DNA of 64,000 nt, from positions 79,924-143,923 of the forward strand of contig NZ_FZOF01000021.1 in assembly GCF_900188405.1 (NCBI RefSeq). Reading direction: 5' to 3'. A program made the position numbers and the translations under genes. Positions 15,669 through 22,858 of this stretch are shown in pieces (positions within the stretch are counted from its first letter, which is position 1; the number at the start of each line of letters is the position of its first letter). The stretch is from Actinacidiphila glaucinigra (GTDB taxonomy: Bacteria; Actinomycetota; Actinomycetes; Streptomycetales; Streptomycetaceae). The notes under the pieces are model-generated. The model saw only the letters and a list, made by a program, of their open reading frames with translations. It did not search any database and was not told the origin of the DNA.

Positions 15669-16396
15669 AAGGTCACCTCGAATCCGCGCTGGACCAGTTC
15701 GGGAAGCGCCGTAGCCAGCGCGAGGCGCTGCCGGCGGGCGTAGTCCAGGTGCGCGCTGGTGATGGCGGTCGCGCACTGGGTCCGGCGCAGGCGGGCGGCA
15801 AGGCCGCGCAGGTACATCGGGTCCAGGCCCTCGGCGGCGCACAGGTCGATGACCTCGCGGTACCCGGCGATGCTGTGCAACCGCGGGCGGGCCTCGGGGT
15901 GCAGCCACAGTTCGGCAAGTTCGTCGAGCATCGTCCGGCCGCTGTGGTCGCTGTAGCCGAGCATGTGCTCCACGCGCTCGGTGACCCGGGCCTCGTACGC
16001 GCTGGCGCTGGCCTCCAGCCAGCACTCGACCGCCATGGTGGCGTCCTCGTACCAGTCCGTGCGGGTCAGGAGCTCCGCGAGGATGGAGATGGAGCCGCCT
16101 TCGAGGATCAGGCGGTCCACGCCGCTGTCGTGGATCATCTTGCGGTGGTGGATCAGCCGGTCGACGGCGTCGGCGGCGGTGATGACGCCGTGGTGGAGCG
16201 GTCGTTCGGTCAGGTAATACCGGACGGTGTCCTGCAGTTCGACCTGCGTGGGGCGGCCGGAGCCGATGGCGAGCTGGGGGTGGCACTGCACGCGATCGAG
16301 CACCAGGACCGGGGTCTCGTGTCGGAGCGCGAGCGCGACGGAGCGGCTGGTCTTTCCGACCCCGGTGGGGCCGAGTATGAGATGCAACGAGATCAA
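15656..16396 (-). CDS. ipt: Isopentenyl (adenylate dimethylallyl) transferase
   Basis: Start TTG 16396 is chosen because GGAG lies 6 nt upstream and homology starts at once. The 246-residue protein begins LHLILGPTGVGKTSRSVALA (P-loop), followed by VLVLDRVQCHPQLAIGSGRP, closely following the Agrobacterium Tmr/Tzs and Rhodococcus FasD pattern (LDRxQCxPQLxxGSGRP). RYYLTERPLHHGVITAADAV and LILEGGSISIL are further family blocks. It is not a tRNA-modifying MiaA, which has a different DSMQ block. The reaction is transfer of a dimethylallyl group to N6 of AMP. It heads the tightly overlapped IPT-LOG-MFS-HAD unit. Confidence 0.92.
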   Translation of the reverse strand: MISLHLILGPTGVGKTSRSVALALRHETPVLVLDRVQCHPQLAIGSGRPTQVELQDTVRYYLTERPLHHGVITAADAVDRLIHHRKMIHDSGVDRLILEGGSISILAELLTRTDWYEDATMAVECWLEASASAYEARVTERVEHMLGYSDHSGRTMLDELAELWLHPEARPRLHSIAGYREVIDLCAAEGLDPMYLRGLAARLRRTQCATAITSAHLDYARRQRLALATALPELVQRGFEVTLCEI

Positions 16397-16521
16397 GGGA
16401 GTCTCCTGCCGCAAGGCGCCGTTCGGAGAGCGGGATGGGGGTGCCGCCCGCCCGGACGTGAACAGGGGCGTTGGGGTGATCCGGGCCGGCGGCACCGTCT
16501 GCGGTGGGCCGGGTCAGGGGG

Positions 16522-16899
16522 TCATCGGTTGACCGGGCACGACGGCGCGTTGGCCGTGCAGGTCTGGATGTCCAGGTAGCTGGCGCTGACCCAGCCGTAG
16601 GTGCCCTTGGCGATGCCGGTGCGGGTCTTGGTGTCGGTCGAGACGTAGTACCAGGAGGTGCCCTTGCGGCAGCGGGCGGTGAGCCTGTCGGAGGTGTAGA
16701 GCAGCCCCTTGGCCGTGTAGCTGATGCCCGGGCCGCTGCGGAAGCGGAGGCCGTTGTCCGGCCAGACGTCCTGGTCGGTGATGTTGGCGGTGCAGGCGCT
16801 GGAGCCGACCGCGGAGGCGGTAGGGGCCAGCGCGATGCCGCCGCCGAGGAGGAGGGCCGCACTTGCGGCGATGGTGACGGCCTTAGTGGTTATACGCAT
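16522..16899 (-). CDS. Secreted SH3b-domain protein A
   Basis: A 125-residue protein. Residues 1-31 are a clear signal peptide ending APTASAVGSSA. The mature part contains a bacterial SH3-like fold with the key strands NGLRFRSGPGISYTAKGLLY (the R-x-G-P-S/G-x-xY pattern), TSWYYVSTDTKTRTG and YGWVSASYLDI, plus four cysteines that may form two disulfides. SH3b domains commonly bind cell-wall peptides or act as targeting modules. The start overlaps the stop of the upstream MFS gene by 10 nt. A second, related copy lies at 18207-18560. Why two such proteins sit in a small-molecule operon is unclear. Confidence 0.78.
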   Translation of the reverse strand: MRITTKAVTIAASAALLLGGGIALAPTASAVGSSACTANITDQDVWPDNGLRFRSGPGISYTAKGLLYTSDRLTARCRKGTSWYYVSTDTKTRTGIAKGTYGWVSASYLDIQTCTANAPSCPVNR

Positions 16900-18122
16900 G
16901 GGGAGGTCTCCCGGTGAGGTCTGGTGGGACGGTTGCGGTGGATCAGGAGCGTGAGGGCGGCGGCGAGGGCGGCGGCCGCGCACAGGTGGAAGCCGGGCCC
17001 GGCGCGGCCGCCGGCCGCGGTGCCAAGAGCGAGGCCGCAGTTGATGGCGGACACCAGCCAGCCGATGGCCTCGGTGACGGTGCCGGGCGCGGCAAGGTCG
17101 GTCACGGCCTGGTAGCCGACTGTCAGAAGCGGCAGGAAGATCCCGCCGGGCGCCGCGATCAGGGCGAGTGCGAGGACCGGCGGTGGGTCCATGAGCAGGG
17201 GGATCCACGCCAGTGCGAACAGCGCGGCCAGTGCGTGGAGGTGGGTGGTGCGGCTGCCGGGCCAGGCCCACCGGCCGTAGACGAGACCGCCGGTGATCCC
17301 GGACAGCGACAGCGCCGCTGGCAGGGCACCGGTCAGCCAAAGCGCGTCATACCGGTCCGCGGACCCCGCGGCCGCCACGTTCAGCGCCCCGATCGCGACG
17401 CCCACACAGAAGTAGGCGATGAGCACTACCGACATCCCTGTCGGCCGCAGAGCCGCAAGTAGGTCACGGTCACGGCGGGGCTGCGGCCGCCATCTACGAG
17501 AAGGCTGGGAGGCGGCGACCGCGAGCGCACCGGCCAGGCCCACCACGGTGACGGTGAGCAGCGCCGCGCCCGAAGAGATCGTCGTCGCGAGCGCGGTGGC
17601 CAAGAGCGGCCCGACTACGTACACGCCTTCCTGGGCGCTGGAGTCCAGCGCATACGCCGCCTTCACTTCCGCCGGGCGCCGCTCGAGCAGAGTCGGCAGC
17701 AGAGCGCGCAGACACGACTCCAGCGGTGGGCTGCCAAGGCCCGCGACGATTACGCACACCGCTGCGGGCCACCTGGTCGCGTCCAGGAATGTCACGGCGG
17801 CCAGCGCCGCGGCGGACAGTGAGGCGCCGCCGGCCAGCGGCAGCGTTTGCCCCCGCGCATCGGCCAGACGCCCGAGTAGCGGCTGGCTGAGGGCGGCCGC
17901 CAGCCCGTACGCCGCGGCGAGCATCCCCCGCTGCGCCAGACTCGCCCCGTCAGCGCCCGCCACGAACAGCAACGCCACCGGCGTCATGCCGCACGGCAGG
18001 CGCCCGATGTGCGTGGCCAACATCAGCCGGGCCACGTGCGGGGTTCGCAGCACCGCGGCGTAGCCGACAGCAGTATCTGAGGCTGCGGCCGCGCGAAGTG
18101 GTGCCGTTGCAGGCAGAGTCAT
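16890..18122 (-). CDS. MFS transporter between the two SH3b genes
   Basis: A 410-residue protein with twelve predicted membrane segments: first helix region VARLMLATHIGRLPCGMTPV, loop-2 motif LLGRLADARGQTLPLAGG, and a central basic loop RRWRPQPRRDRD. It is of the DHA-like efflux type seen in many Streptomyces clusters and differs from the FucP-like transporter in the same operon, so two different solutes or steps may be served. The last codons overlap the start of SH3b A by 10 nt. There is no substrate evidence in the sequence. Confidence 0.82.
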   Translation of the reverse strand: MTLPATAPLRAAAASDTAVGYAAVLRTPHVARLMLATHIGRLPCGMTPVALLFVAGADGASLAQRGMLAAAYGLAAALSQPLLGRLADARGQTLPLAGGASLSAAALAAVTFLDATRWPAAVCVIVAGLGSPPLESCLRALLPTLLERRPAEVKAAYALDSSAQEGVYVVGPLLATALATTISSGAALLTVTVVGLAGALAVAASQPSRRWRPQPRRDRDLLAALRPTGMSVVLIAYFCVGVAIGALNVAAAGSADRYDALWLTGALPAALSLSGITGGLVYGRWAWPGSRTTHLHALAALFALAWIPLLMDPPPVLALALIAAPGGIFLPLLTVGYQAVTDLAAPGTVTEAIGWLVSAINCGLALGTAAGGRAGPGFHLCAAAALAAALTLLIHRNRPTRPHRETSPCV

Positions 18123-18206
18123 CTCAGGGAACTCCGGGCGAAGGGGAGGATGGTCAGCGCTTCGTGGTGCGAGGGCCGAGGTGTGGGGCCAGCCGTCAGG
18201 CGGCCG

Positions 18207-18560
18207 TCAGCTGTACCAACCGAGGAGCGGCGTGGAGATCCACCCGGTCCGGCCCTTCGCCAGACCGGTCACGCTCCGCTTGGTCAAGTAGCCGTAGGCC
18301 CACTGGTTCTTCGCCCCGTAGCACTGGACCCGGAAGATGTAGCCGTCGCTCCTGTAGAGCAGGCCCTGGGACGCGTAACCCGTCGACGGCCCAGTTCTGT
18401 AGTTCACCCCGTTCCCGTCGATCTTGAAGGTGAGGGGCGATGGACTCCAGGTACAGGCGGACGAACCGACGGCCGATGCGGTCGGCGCGAGCGCCACGCT
18501 GCCTCCCACCAGGAGTGCGGCCGTGGCGGCCAGCGCCGCAATGCTGCGGTTGATCTTCAT
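18207..18560 (-). CDS. Secreted SH3b-domain protein B
   Basis: A 117-residue protein starting at ATG 18560 (MKINRSIAALAATAALLVGG). The signal peptide ends LAPTASAVGSSAC, almost identical to that of SH3b A. The mature domain shows GNGVNYRTGPSTGYASQGLL, FRVQCYGAKNQWAYGYL and GRTGWISTPLLGWYS, the standard SH3b strands, with two cysteines instead of four. It is probably a paralogue of SH3b A by local duplication, with the MFS gene between them. Confidence 0.78.
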   Translation of the reverse strand: MKINRSIAALAATAALLVGGSVALAPTASAVGSSACTWSPSPLTFKIDGNGVNYRTGPSTGYASQGLLYRSDGYIFRVQCYGAKNQWAYGYLTKRSVTGLAKGRTGWISTPLLGWYS

Positions 18561-19122
18561 CAGTGGTCCCGTCTCTGCCGTGCCTGCGCCGTGATGGGCA
18601 GCACGGCAGACGCATACGTGGGTTGTGGAGACGTTCCAGGCGCGCACCTGGCTAGCTGGGCAGACTGCCCGGAAAGCCAATTCGTGCGGCGCGCGCACCT
18701 ACTTGACCGCCTTTCAAAGGCATCTGCAACGGCCGAGAGTTGCAGAGGCCTCAGGCTTTCACTGGCCGAAAACACGCGAGTGCCGCTTTCATGCGATGAA
18801 ACCCTCACCCACAGATGGGACAGGCACATTCGGCGTCTGCTCCGTGTGACCATAGCGGGCTGGATTTTGCCTGGCGAAAAATGCCGACCGCAATTTCTAC
18901 ACCTGAAACCGCAGCGGCACTCGTGGCAGTCCTGTGCAGGTGGAAGCATGGGTAAGCCCAGAGTTGGGCGGCATCGGAGGCAGCGAGCGGTCGTCACAGA
19001 GACGGCGCGGCGCTATGTACTTCCCGACTCTGCGGTGTACCGGGTCTCGGCCTGGAACTTTACCGAGCCGTGAAAACAGCGCCGCGGGCGACGCGCACGA
19101 ATCGCGGGTGAACAGGCCCAGG
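18561..19122. other. 560-bp gap between histidine decarboxylase and SH3b B
   Basis: No convincing gene is seen. The stretch is lower in GC than its surroundings and separates the decarboxylase from the rest of the minus-strand cluster, so a promoter for SH3b B and downstream genes is expected here. I could not place -35 and -10 boxes with confidence. Confidence 0.3.
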
Positions 19123-20376
19123 TCAGATTCGGTTATCCACCAAGCGGGCAGCACGCGAATTGGTGGCGAATTGTGTGGGCCCCAGGTCGTCGCAGAGGGC
19201 GTTGATGGAGTGCCGCGTGACGTGGGGGACCGTTACGAGGTGGCATCGGCCGGCTTCGTCGCAGGACAGATGCCAGCGGTCGACAACCGCCTGAGCGGGC
19301 CGGTCGAAGACGACGGTGATGGACGACGGGTCGGCGCGCCAAGCGCGCCAGCCGAGTTCCTGCAGGCGATTTATCGCGTACGCGGCGGTCTCCTGACACC
19401 GGCGGACCCGCGCGCACAGCCCGGCTTCACCGAGACGGCGCAGGCCGTGCCAGGCGATCAGGGGCGCGAGCCCACTGCGGGAGCAGCTCAGGGTGCGGTC
19501 GCTGACGGATCCGACGTATGCACCTGCCTTCTGCGCGGGGACCAGGTCGGCGCGGGCGAGGACGACGCCGCCCGGGACGGGCGAGCCGAGCAGCTTGTGC
19601 ATGCTCATCTGGAGTGAGTCCACACCGGCCGAGAAGTCCCAGGGGCGGGGTGTGGGGGCGTAGGCGGCGAGGAGACCGCCGAGAGCCGCGTCGGCATGCA
19701 CGTGGACCTCGCCTGCGGCGGCAGCCATCGCCCGAAGGGCGATCGGGTTGTCGAGCGCTCCGGTCATGGTGGTGCCGATCGTCGCCAAGACGATCGCGCC
19801 GCGCGGACTCATCCGCCCGGTCAGCAAGTCGCGGCGCCGGCGACTGAGGCAGGCCACGTGCAGGGCGTCTGGGTCCATGGACCCGTCGGGACGGCTGGGA
19901 ATCGTCACCAATTCGGCGCGGAGCAAGTCGGCGCACTTGCGGATGGAGAAGTGGGCCTGGTCGCTGACGTAGATGGGGGCACGCGGCAAGCGACGGCGCG
20001 CGATGTGAAGCCCGAAGAGGATGCCTTCGGTGCTGGAAGCCGTCATGTATCCGTAGGTCCGCTGCGGGTCTCCGTGGGCTACGTCGGTGAGGAACCGTAC
20101 GACAGCGGCTTCGTAGGGCTTGGTGTGCGTGATGTCGTCCGGGTCGCTGCTGTCCGGGTCTCCGACGTTGTTCGGAATGACGGCCAACGCTGGTGCGAGG
20201 AAGGAGTAGTCGAAGGCGCGGTTGCCGGGGTAACCGAGGATCCGCGGTGACTCGCTCTTGAGCCGGGCGACCAGGTCCAGAAGGTGGAGCGCGTCCCGAT
20301 CGACGTCATGCGGAAGAGCACCGATCCCCAGCGTTACGCGGTCGAACCCTGCGGCAGGCGTGTGGAGCGTGGTCAT
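19123..20376 (-). CDS. hdc: PLP-dependent histidine decarboxylase
   Basis: A 417-residue group II amino-acid decarboxylase of the histidine type. The PLP site is complete: His142 stacking on the cofactor (YVSDQAHFSIRK), Asp229 (HVHADAALGG) and the Schiff-base Lys261 (SMHKLLGSPVPGG). Other blocks are ILGYPGNRAFDYSFL near residue 47 and MTASSTEGILFGLH near 112, matching bacterial HDCs. The product is expected to be histamine, although a related imidazole or aromatic substrate cannot be ruled out. ATG 20376 overlaps the stop of the upstream HTH gene by four bases (ATGA). Apart from AADC-type clusters, I know of no IPT-LOG cluster that contains it. Confidence 0.85.
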   Translation of the reverse strand: MTTLHTPAAGFDRVTLGIGALPHDVDRDALHLLDLVARLKSESPRILGYPGNRAFDYSFLAPALAVIPNNVGDPDSSDPDDITHTKPYEAAVVRFLTDVAHGDPQRTYGYMTASSTEGILFGLHIARRRLPRAPIYVSDQAHFSIRKCADLLRAELVTIPSRPDGSMDPDALHVACLSRRRRDLLTGRMSPRGAIVLATIGTTMTGALDNPIALRAMAAAAGEVHVHADAALGGLLAAYAPTPRPWDFSAGVDSLQMSMHKLLGSPVPGGVVLARADLVPAQKAGAYVGSVSDRTLSCSRSGLAPLIAWHGLRRLGEAGLCARVRRCQETAAYAINRLQELGWRAWRADPSSITVVFDRPAQAVVDRWHLSCDEAGRCHLVTVPHVTRHSINALCDDLGPTQFATNSRAARLVDNRI

Positions 20377-21023
20377 GGCGTTCCCGAGGTGAAGGGGGCG
20401 GGCCCGGCGTGTGCCGCACACGCTGACCCGGTTGCCACTGCCGGGGCAACGCGTTCGGCGCTGCTGCGGGCACGGGCGATCGCCTTCTGCCGTCCGGCGG
20501 GCGTGAAGCCGATCCGCCGTGCGGTGTATCCGGAGCCGGCGATGCGGTGCCCGCAGGCGTGGTCCCAGGCGCGGGGCGCGGTGGCGGCGTAGATGGTGGC
20601 GGTGCCGGACCAGCCGCCCTGCCCGGGCTTGCCCGTGTTCGTGCGCGCCCCGTGGACAACCCAGGCGAGTAGTCCCAGCTCGCGTAGGTAGGCGACGTGA
20701 CGGTCCACGGTCCGCAGGCTGACCGGGAGACGGTGCGTCATGCGCAGCCTCTGGTAGAGGACCTGGCCCTGCCGGTTCATGCGGCCCGCGAGGTCTCTTG
20801 CCACGATCAGGGTGGTGGCATTCACCTTGGGATGGAGTCGTTGCTCGACGGCCCATCGGACGGCCTCGAGGAAGTCCCCCTTGCCTACGCGCCGGGAGGA
20901 TGTGGTGGTGGTCTCCTGCAGGGCGTGATCGCGGACGAGGACCGGTGAGCTCCAGTCCTGCCGGCCCGATGGCAGCGGCCGGATTGCGGGAAGGTCTTGG
21001 TTGTCAGTGTGGGCATGCTGCAT
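20373..21023 (-). CDS. Winged-helix/HTH protein coupled to histidine decarboxylase
   Basis: ATG 21023 (MQHAHTDNQDLPAIRPL) gives 216 residues; ATG 21053 is the alternative. GGAAGGAGG lies about 14 nt upstream of the first and inside the coding sequence of the second. The centre has a helix-turn-helix: VGKGDFLEAVRWAVEQRLHP, then LPVSLRTVDRHVAYLRELGL and a wing LAWVVHGARTNTGKPGQGGW. The Ala-rich C-terminus is low in complexity. Proteins like this occur in Streptomyces plasmid-type and accessory regions, and replication-initiator-like or regulatory roles are both possible. Coupling to hdc favours a local regulator. Confidence 0.6.
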   Translation of the reverse strand: MQHAHTDNQDLPAIRPLPSGRQDWSSPVLVRDHALQETTTTSSRRVGKGDFLEAVRWAVEQRLHPKVNATTLIVARDLAGRMNRQGQVLYQRLRMTHRLPVSLRTVDRHVAYLRELGLLAWVVHGARTNTGKPGQGGWSGTATIYAATAPRAWDHACGHRIAGSGYTARRIGFTPAGRQKAIARARSSAERVAPAVATGSACAAHAGPAPFTSGTP

Positions 21024-21058
21024 GATGGTTGGGCACGCCCTCCTTCCGGGCATGCAAG

Positions 21059-21143
21059 GGCCCCGTTGGCGCGGGGCCGGTTCTTAGGGGAACCAGAGAC
21101 CGCCCCTTGTGGGGCGGCAACCCCGGCCGCCTTGACGGCCGGG
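21059..21143 (-). promoter_or_regulatory. Array of four hairpins in the leader of the HTH-hdc unit
   Basis: Four perfect stems follow each other in 85 bp: GGCCCCG/CGGGGCC (21059-21065, 21072-21078), GGTTC/GAACC (21079-21083, 21090-21094), CCGCCCC/GGGGCGG (21100-21106, 21111-21117) and CCCGGCCG/CGGCCGGG (21122-21129, 21136-21143). On the minus strand they lie just before the start of the HTH gene, and could also end transcription of the iclR gene further upstream. This may be a terminator, an attenuator or a structured leader; the close stacking is unusual. Confidence 0.5.
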
Positions 21144-21332
21144 CTTCGCGCGTCGAGCTGGACACTCGGCAAGCGGTGATGTGAGGTCGGGCGGGGCTCA
21201 CGGTGCTGGACACACCAGGGCCCACCGCCGAACGAGGCAGACCACAAGAGGCCGATGAGGTCACCGGATCGGGCCGGCGCTCACGTCAAGCAGTCATTCG
21301 CCTCCAGAAGTCGTCGGCGGTGATCCGATCCG

Positions 21333-22139
21333 TCAGACGGCGCAGCGCACGTCGACGCGGGTGAGATGGCGGCTGATGACGCCGGCGGTGTCCATGACGC
21401 GGTCGACGTAGCGGGCTCGGCGTGCCACGTTGCGCGCCAGATGCTCCTGGGCAAGCAGCGTCACGGCCCCCGCTACGGTGCTCGCGCACCACAGCGGCAC
21501 GGCGATTGCCTGCCAGCCCTCGACCGGGGCCGCTGCCGTTGCATGGCCCTGCTCTTGGATCCGTCGCAGATCCAGGGCTCTGGCCGCGGCGGGCCTGGGT
21601 TCGGGCATCGGCGCGCGGACCTTGGTCAGGGTGCTGCGGAAGGCGCGGATGACCGCACCGGAGGCGTCGGCATCCAGCGGGGCCTGCCACAGCGCGTGCA
21701 GCTGCGCGGTGGGCGCGGTCAGGAGCGTGCCGCGGTGGACGCCCATGGCCCAGCTGGTGCACATCCGCATCGGCGGCACGCCCACCGACGCGTACAGCAG
21801 CGCGACTTGGCCCGTCTCGGCCTGCAACTTCACCAGTTCCGAGCCGACGACGCGCGCGGACTGGTCCGCAATCCTGATCGGCAGATCCTCGAACGGCCGG
21901 GCCTGCTGCTGGTGGGCCGACGCAGTCAGAGCGTAGGCACCCGAGCCCAGCTTGCCGATCCGCTCGACCCGGCCGGCGCGCACCAGTCCCTGCAGGTAGC
22001 GGTACGCCGTGGGCATCGGCAGCCCCGCGCGTTCGGCGATCTCGCTGAGCTGGAGCTGATCGGGGCCGCGGAAGGCGTCCAAGACGGCAACGGTGCGGAC
22101 CACGGCGTCGGTGGGTCCAGCAGCCACGGATGTAAGCAT
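21333..22139 (-). CDS. IclR-family transcriptional regulator
   Basis: A 268-residue protein from ATG 22139, preceded by AGGGGG. The N-terminal winged helix is clear: AVVRTVAVLDAFRGPDQLQL, SEIAERAGLPMPTAYRYLQG and LVRAGRVERIGKLGSGAYAL. The effector-binding domain follows (VVGSELVKLQAETGQVALLY, CTSWAMGVHRGTLLTA, APVEGWQAIAVPL). It reads toward the hdc operon with a 280-bp gap holding the hairpin array, and is the natural candidate regulator of the cluster. The ligand is unknown. Confidence 0.88.
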   Translation of the reverse strand: MLTSVAAGPTDAVVRTVAVLDAFRGPDQLQLSEIAERAGLPMPTAYRYLQGLVRAGRVERIGKLGSGAYALTASAHQQQARPFEDLPIRIADQSARVVGSELVKLQAETGQVALLYASVGVPPMRMCTSWAMGVHRGTLLTAPTAQLHALWQAPLDADASGAVIRAFRSTLTKVRAPMPEPRPAAARALDLRRIQEQGHATAAAPVEGWQAIAVPLWCASTVAGAVTLLAQEHLARNVARRARYVDRVMDTAGVISRHLTRVDVRCAV

Positions 22140-22313
22140 GGATCATCCCCCTTGCATCACGGACCGTTGCGGGAGCAACGCCCTCGTCCAAGATGCCGAT
22201 TCTTGCCAGGCCGGAATGGGTCTGCCAGATCATGTCTTTTTCCGGCTCTACCGCTTCCGGTTATTCGAACAGCCGGTAAGCCTCATCGGCCCCACCCGTT
22301 TCGTGCCTGTTGC

Positions 22314-22346
22314 GGCATATCAGGTGTCGCGACACGGGCATATGCC
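22314..22346. promoter_or_regulatory. Nested palindrome upstream of iclR-type gene
   Basis: A perfect 12-bp palindrome GTGTCGCGACAC (22324-22335) is nested between the arms GGCATAT (22314-22320) and ATATGCC (22340-22346). It lies about 180 bp before the IclR start on its transcribed side. Such doubled symmetry is typical of an operator bound by a dimer or tetramer, possibly the IclR protein itself. Confidence 0.4.
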
Positions 22347-22858
22347 CTGACGAAGGAGCGCCGTACAGGCCCAGCACACGGTGTGCCTGATTCGGTCACG
22401 CCGATTCCGGCCAGACGAGCAGGCTCACCACCTGGCTGGGCAGATGGGCAAGCCGTCATCGGCCCGGGCAAGCAGGGATGGTAACGACATCCTGGATCGC
22501 GGGCGCAGCCGAGCCCGGGCGCGGGTTTCCTCACTTCCGACTGCTTCCAGGCGATCCAGAACCGTCTTGGCAGGGATAGCGCTGCGGAGCAGTTTCCAAC
22601 GTAAAGGGCCACAGAGACGAGGACATGCTGAGTCCGCGTTCACTGGAGCAACTACCCGCCGCGGCACCGGCCGTAGACGGCTTTGCCGACCAGGTGGCGA
22701 AGGTTTCGGAGTGAGCCAGCGGCATGGTTCTCGGAAAGCTGGACAGGTATGAGTGCTCCGCAGCAGGATCTGTGGGTTGATCACGGGTTGCTGGTGCGGG
22801 GAGACGGCTTCGGTGCCGGGACGCCGGCAGCTGACGAACGCGACCGGAGGCACCCTGC
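22347..22858. other. Intergenic, no gene seen
   Basis: Between the palindrome and the start of the plus-strand membrane protein I find no frame with start, ribosome site and protein-like sequence. The right end carries GGAGG 8 nt before ATG 22859. Confidence 0.3.

Noticed and set aside
15656..16396. IPT as the tRNA-modifying enzyme MiaA
   Set aside because: It has the LDRxQCxPQL and GSGRP blocks of adenylate IPTs, is only 246 residues long, and is operonic with LOG.
15669..16862. Long minus-strand frame continuing upstream of LOG (to 16862)
   Set aside because: It is antisense-like, Pro/Arg/Thr-rich sequence overlapping the IPT and SH3b genes in another frame; LOG homology and a ribosome site begin at GTG 15668.
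19123..20376. hdc as an aromatic amino-acid or diaminobutyrate decarboxylase
   Set aside because: The YVSDQAHFSIRK and HADAALGG blocks and the 417-residue length match bacterial PLP histidine decarboxylases better; the substrate should still be tested.
20995..21033. Short frame VPNHHAACPH near the HTH start as a histidine-sensing leader peptide for hdc
   Set aside because: The ribosome site is only two bases from the GTG, there are only three His codons among ten, and the frame lies inside the HTH coding region; chance is more likely.
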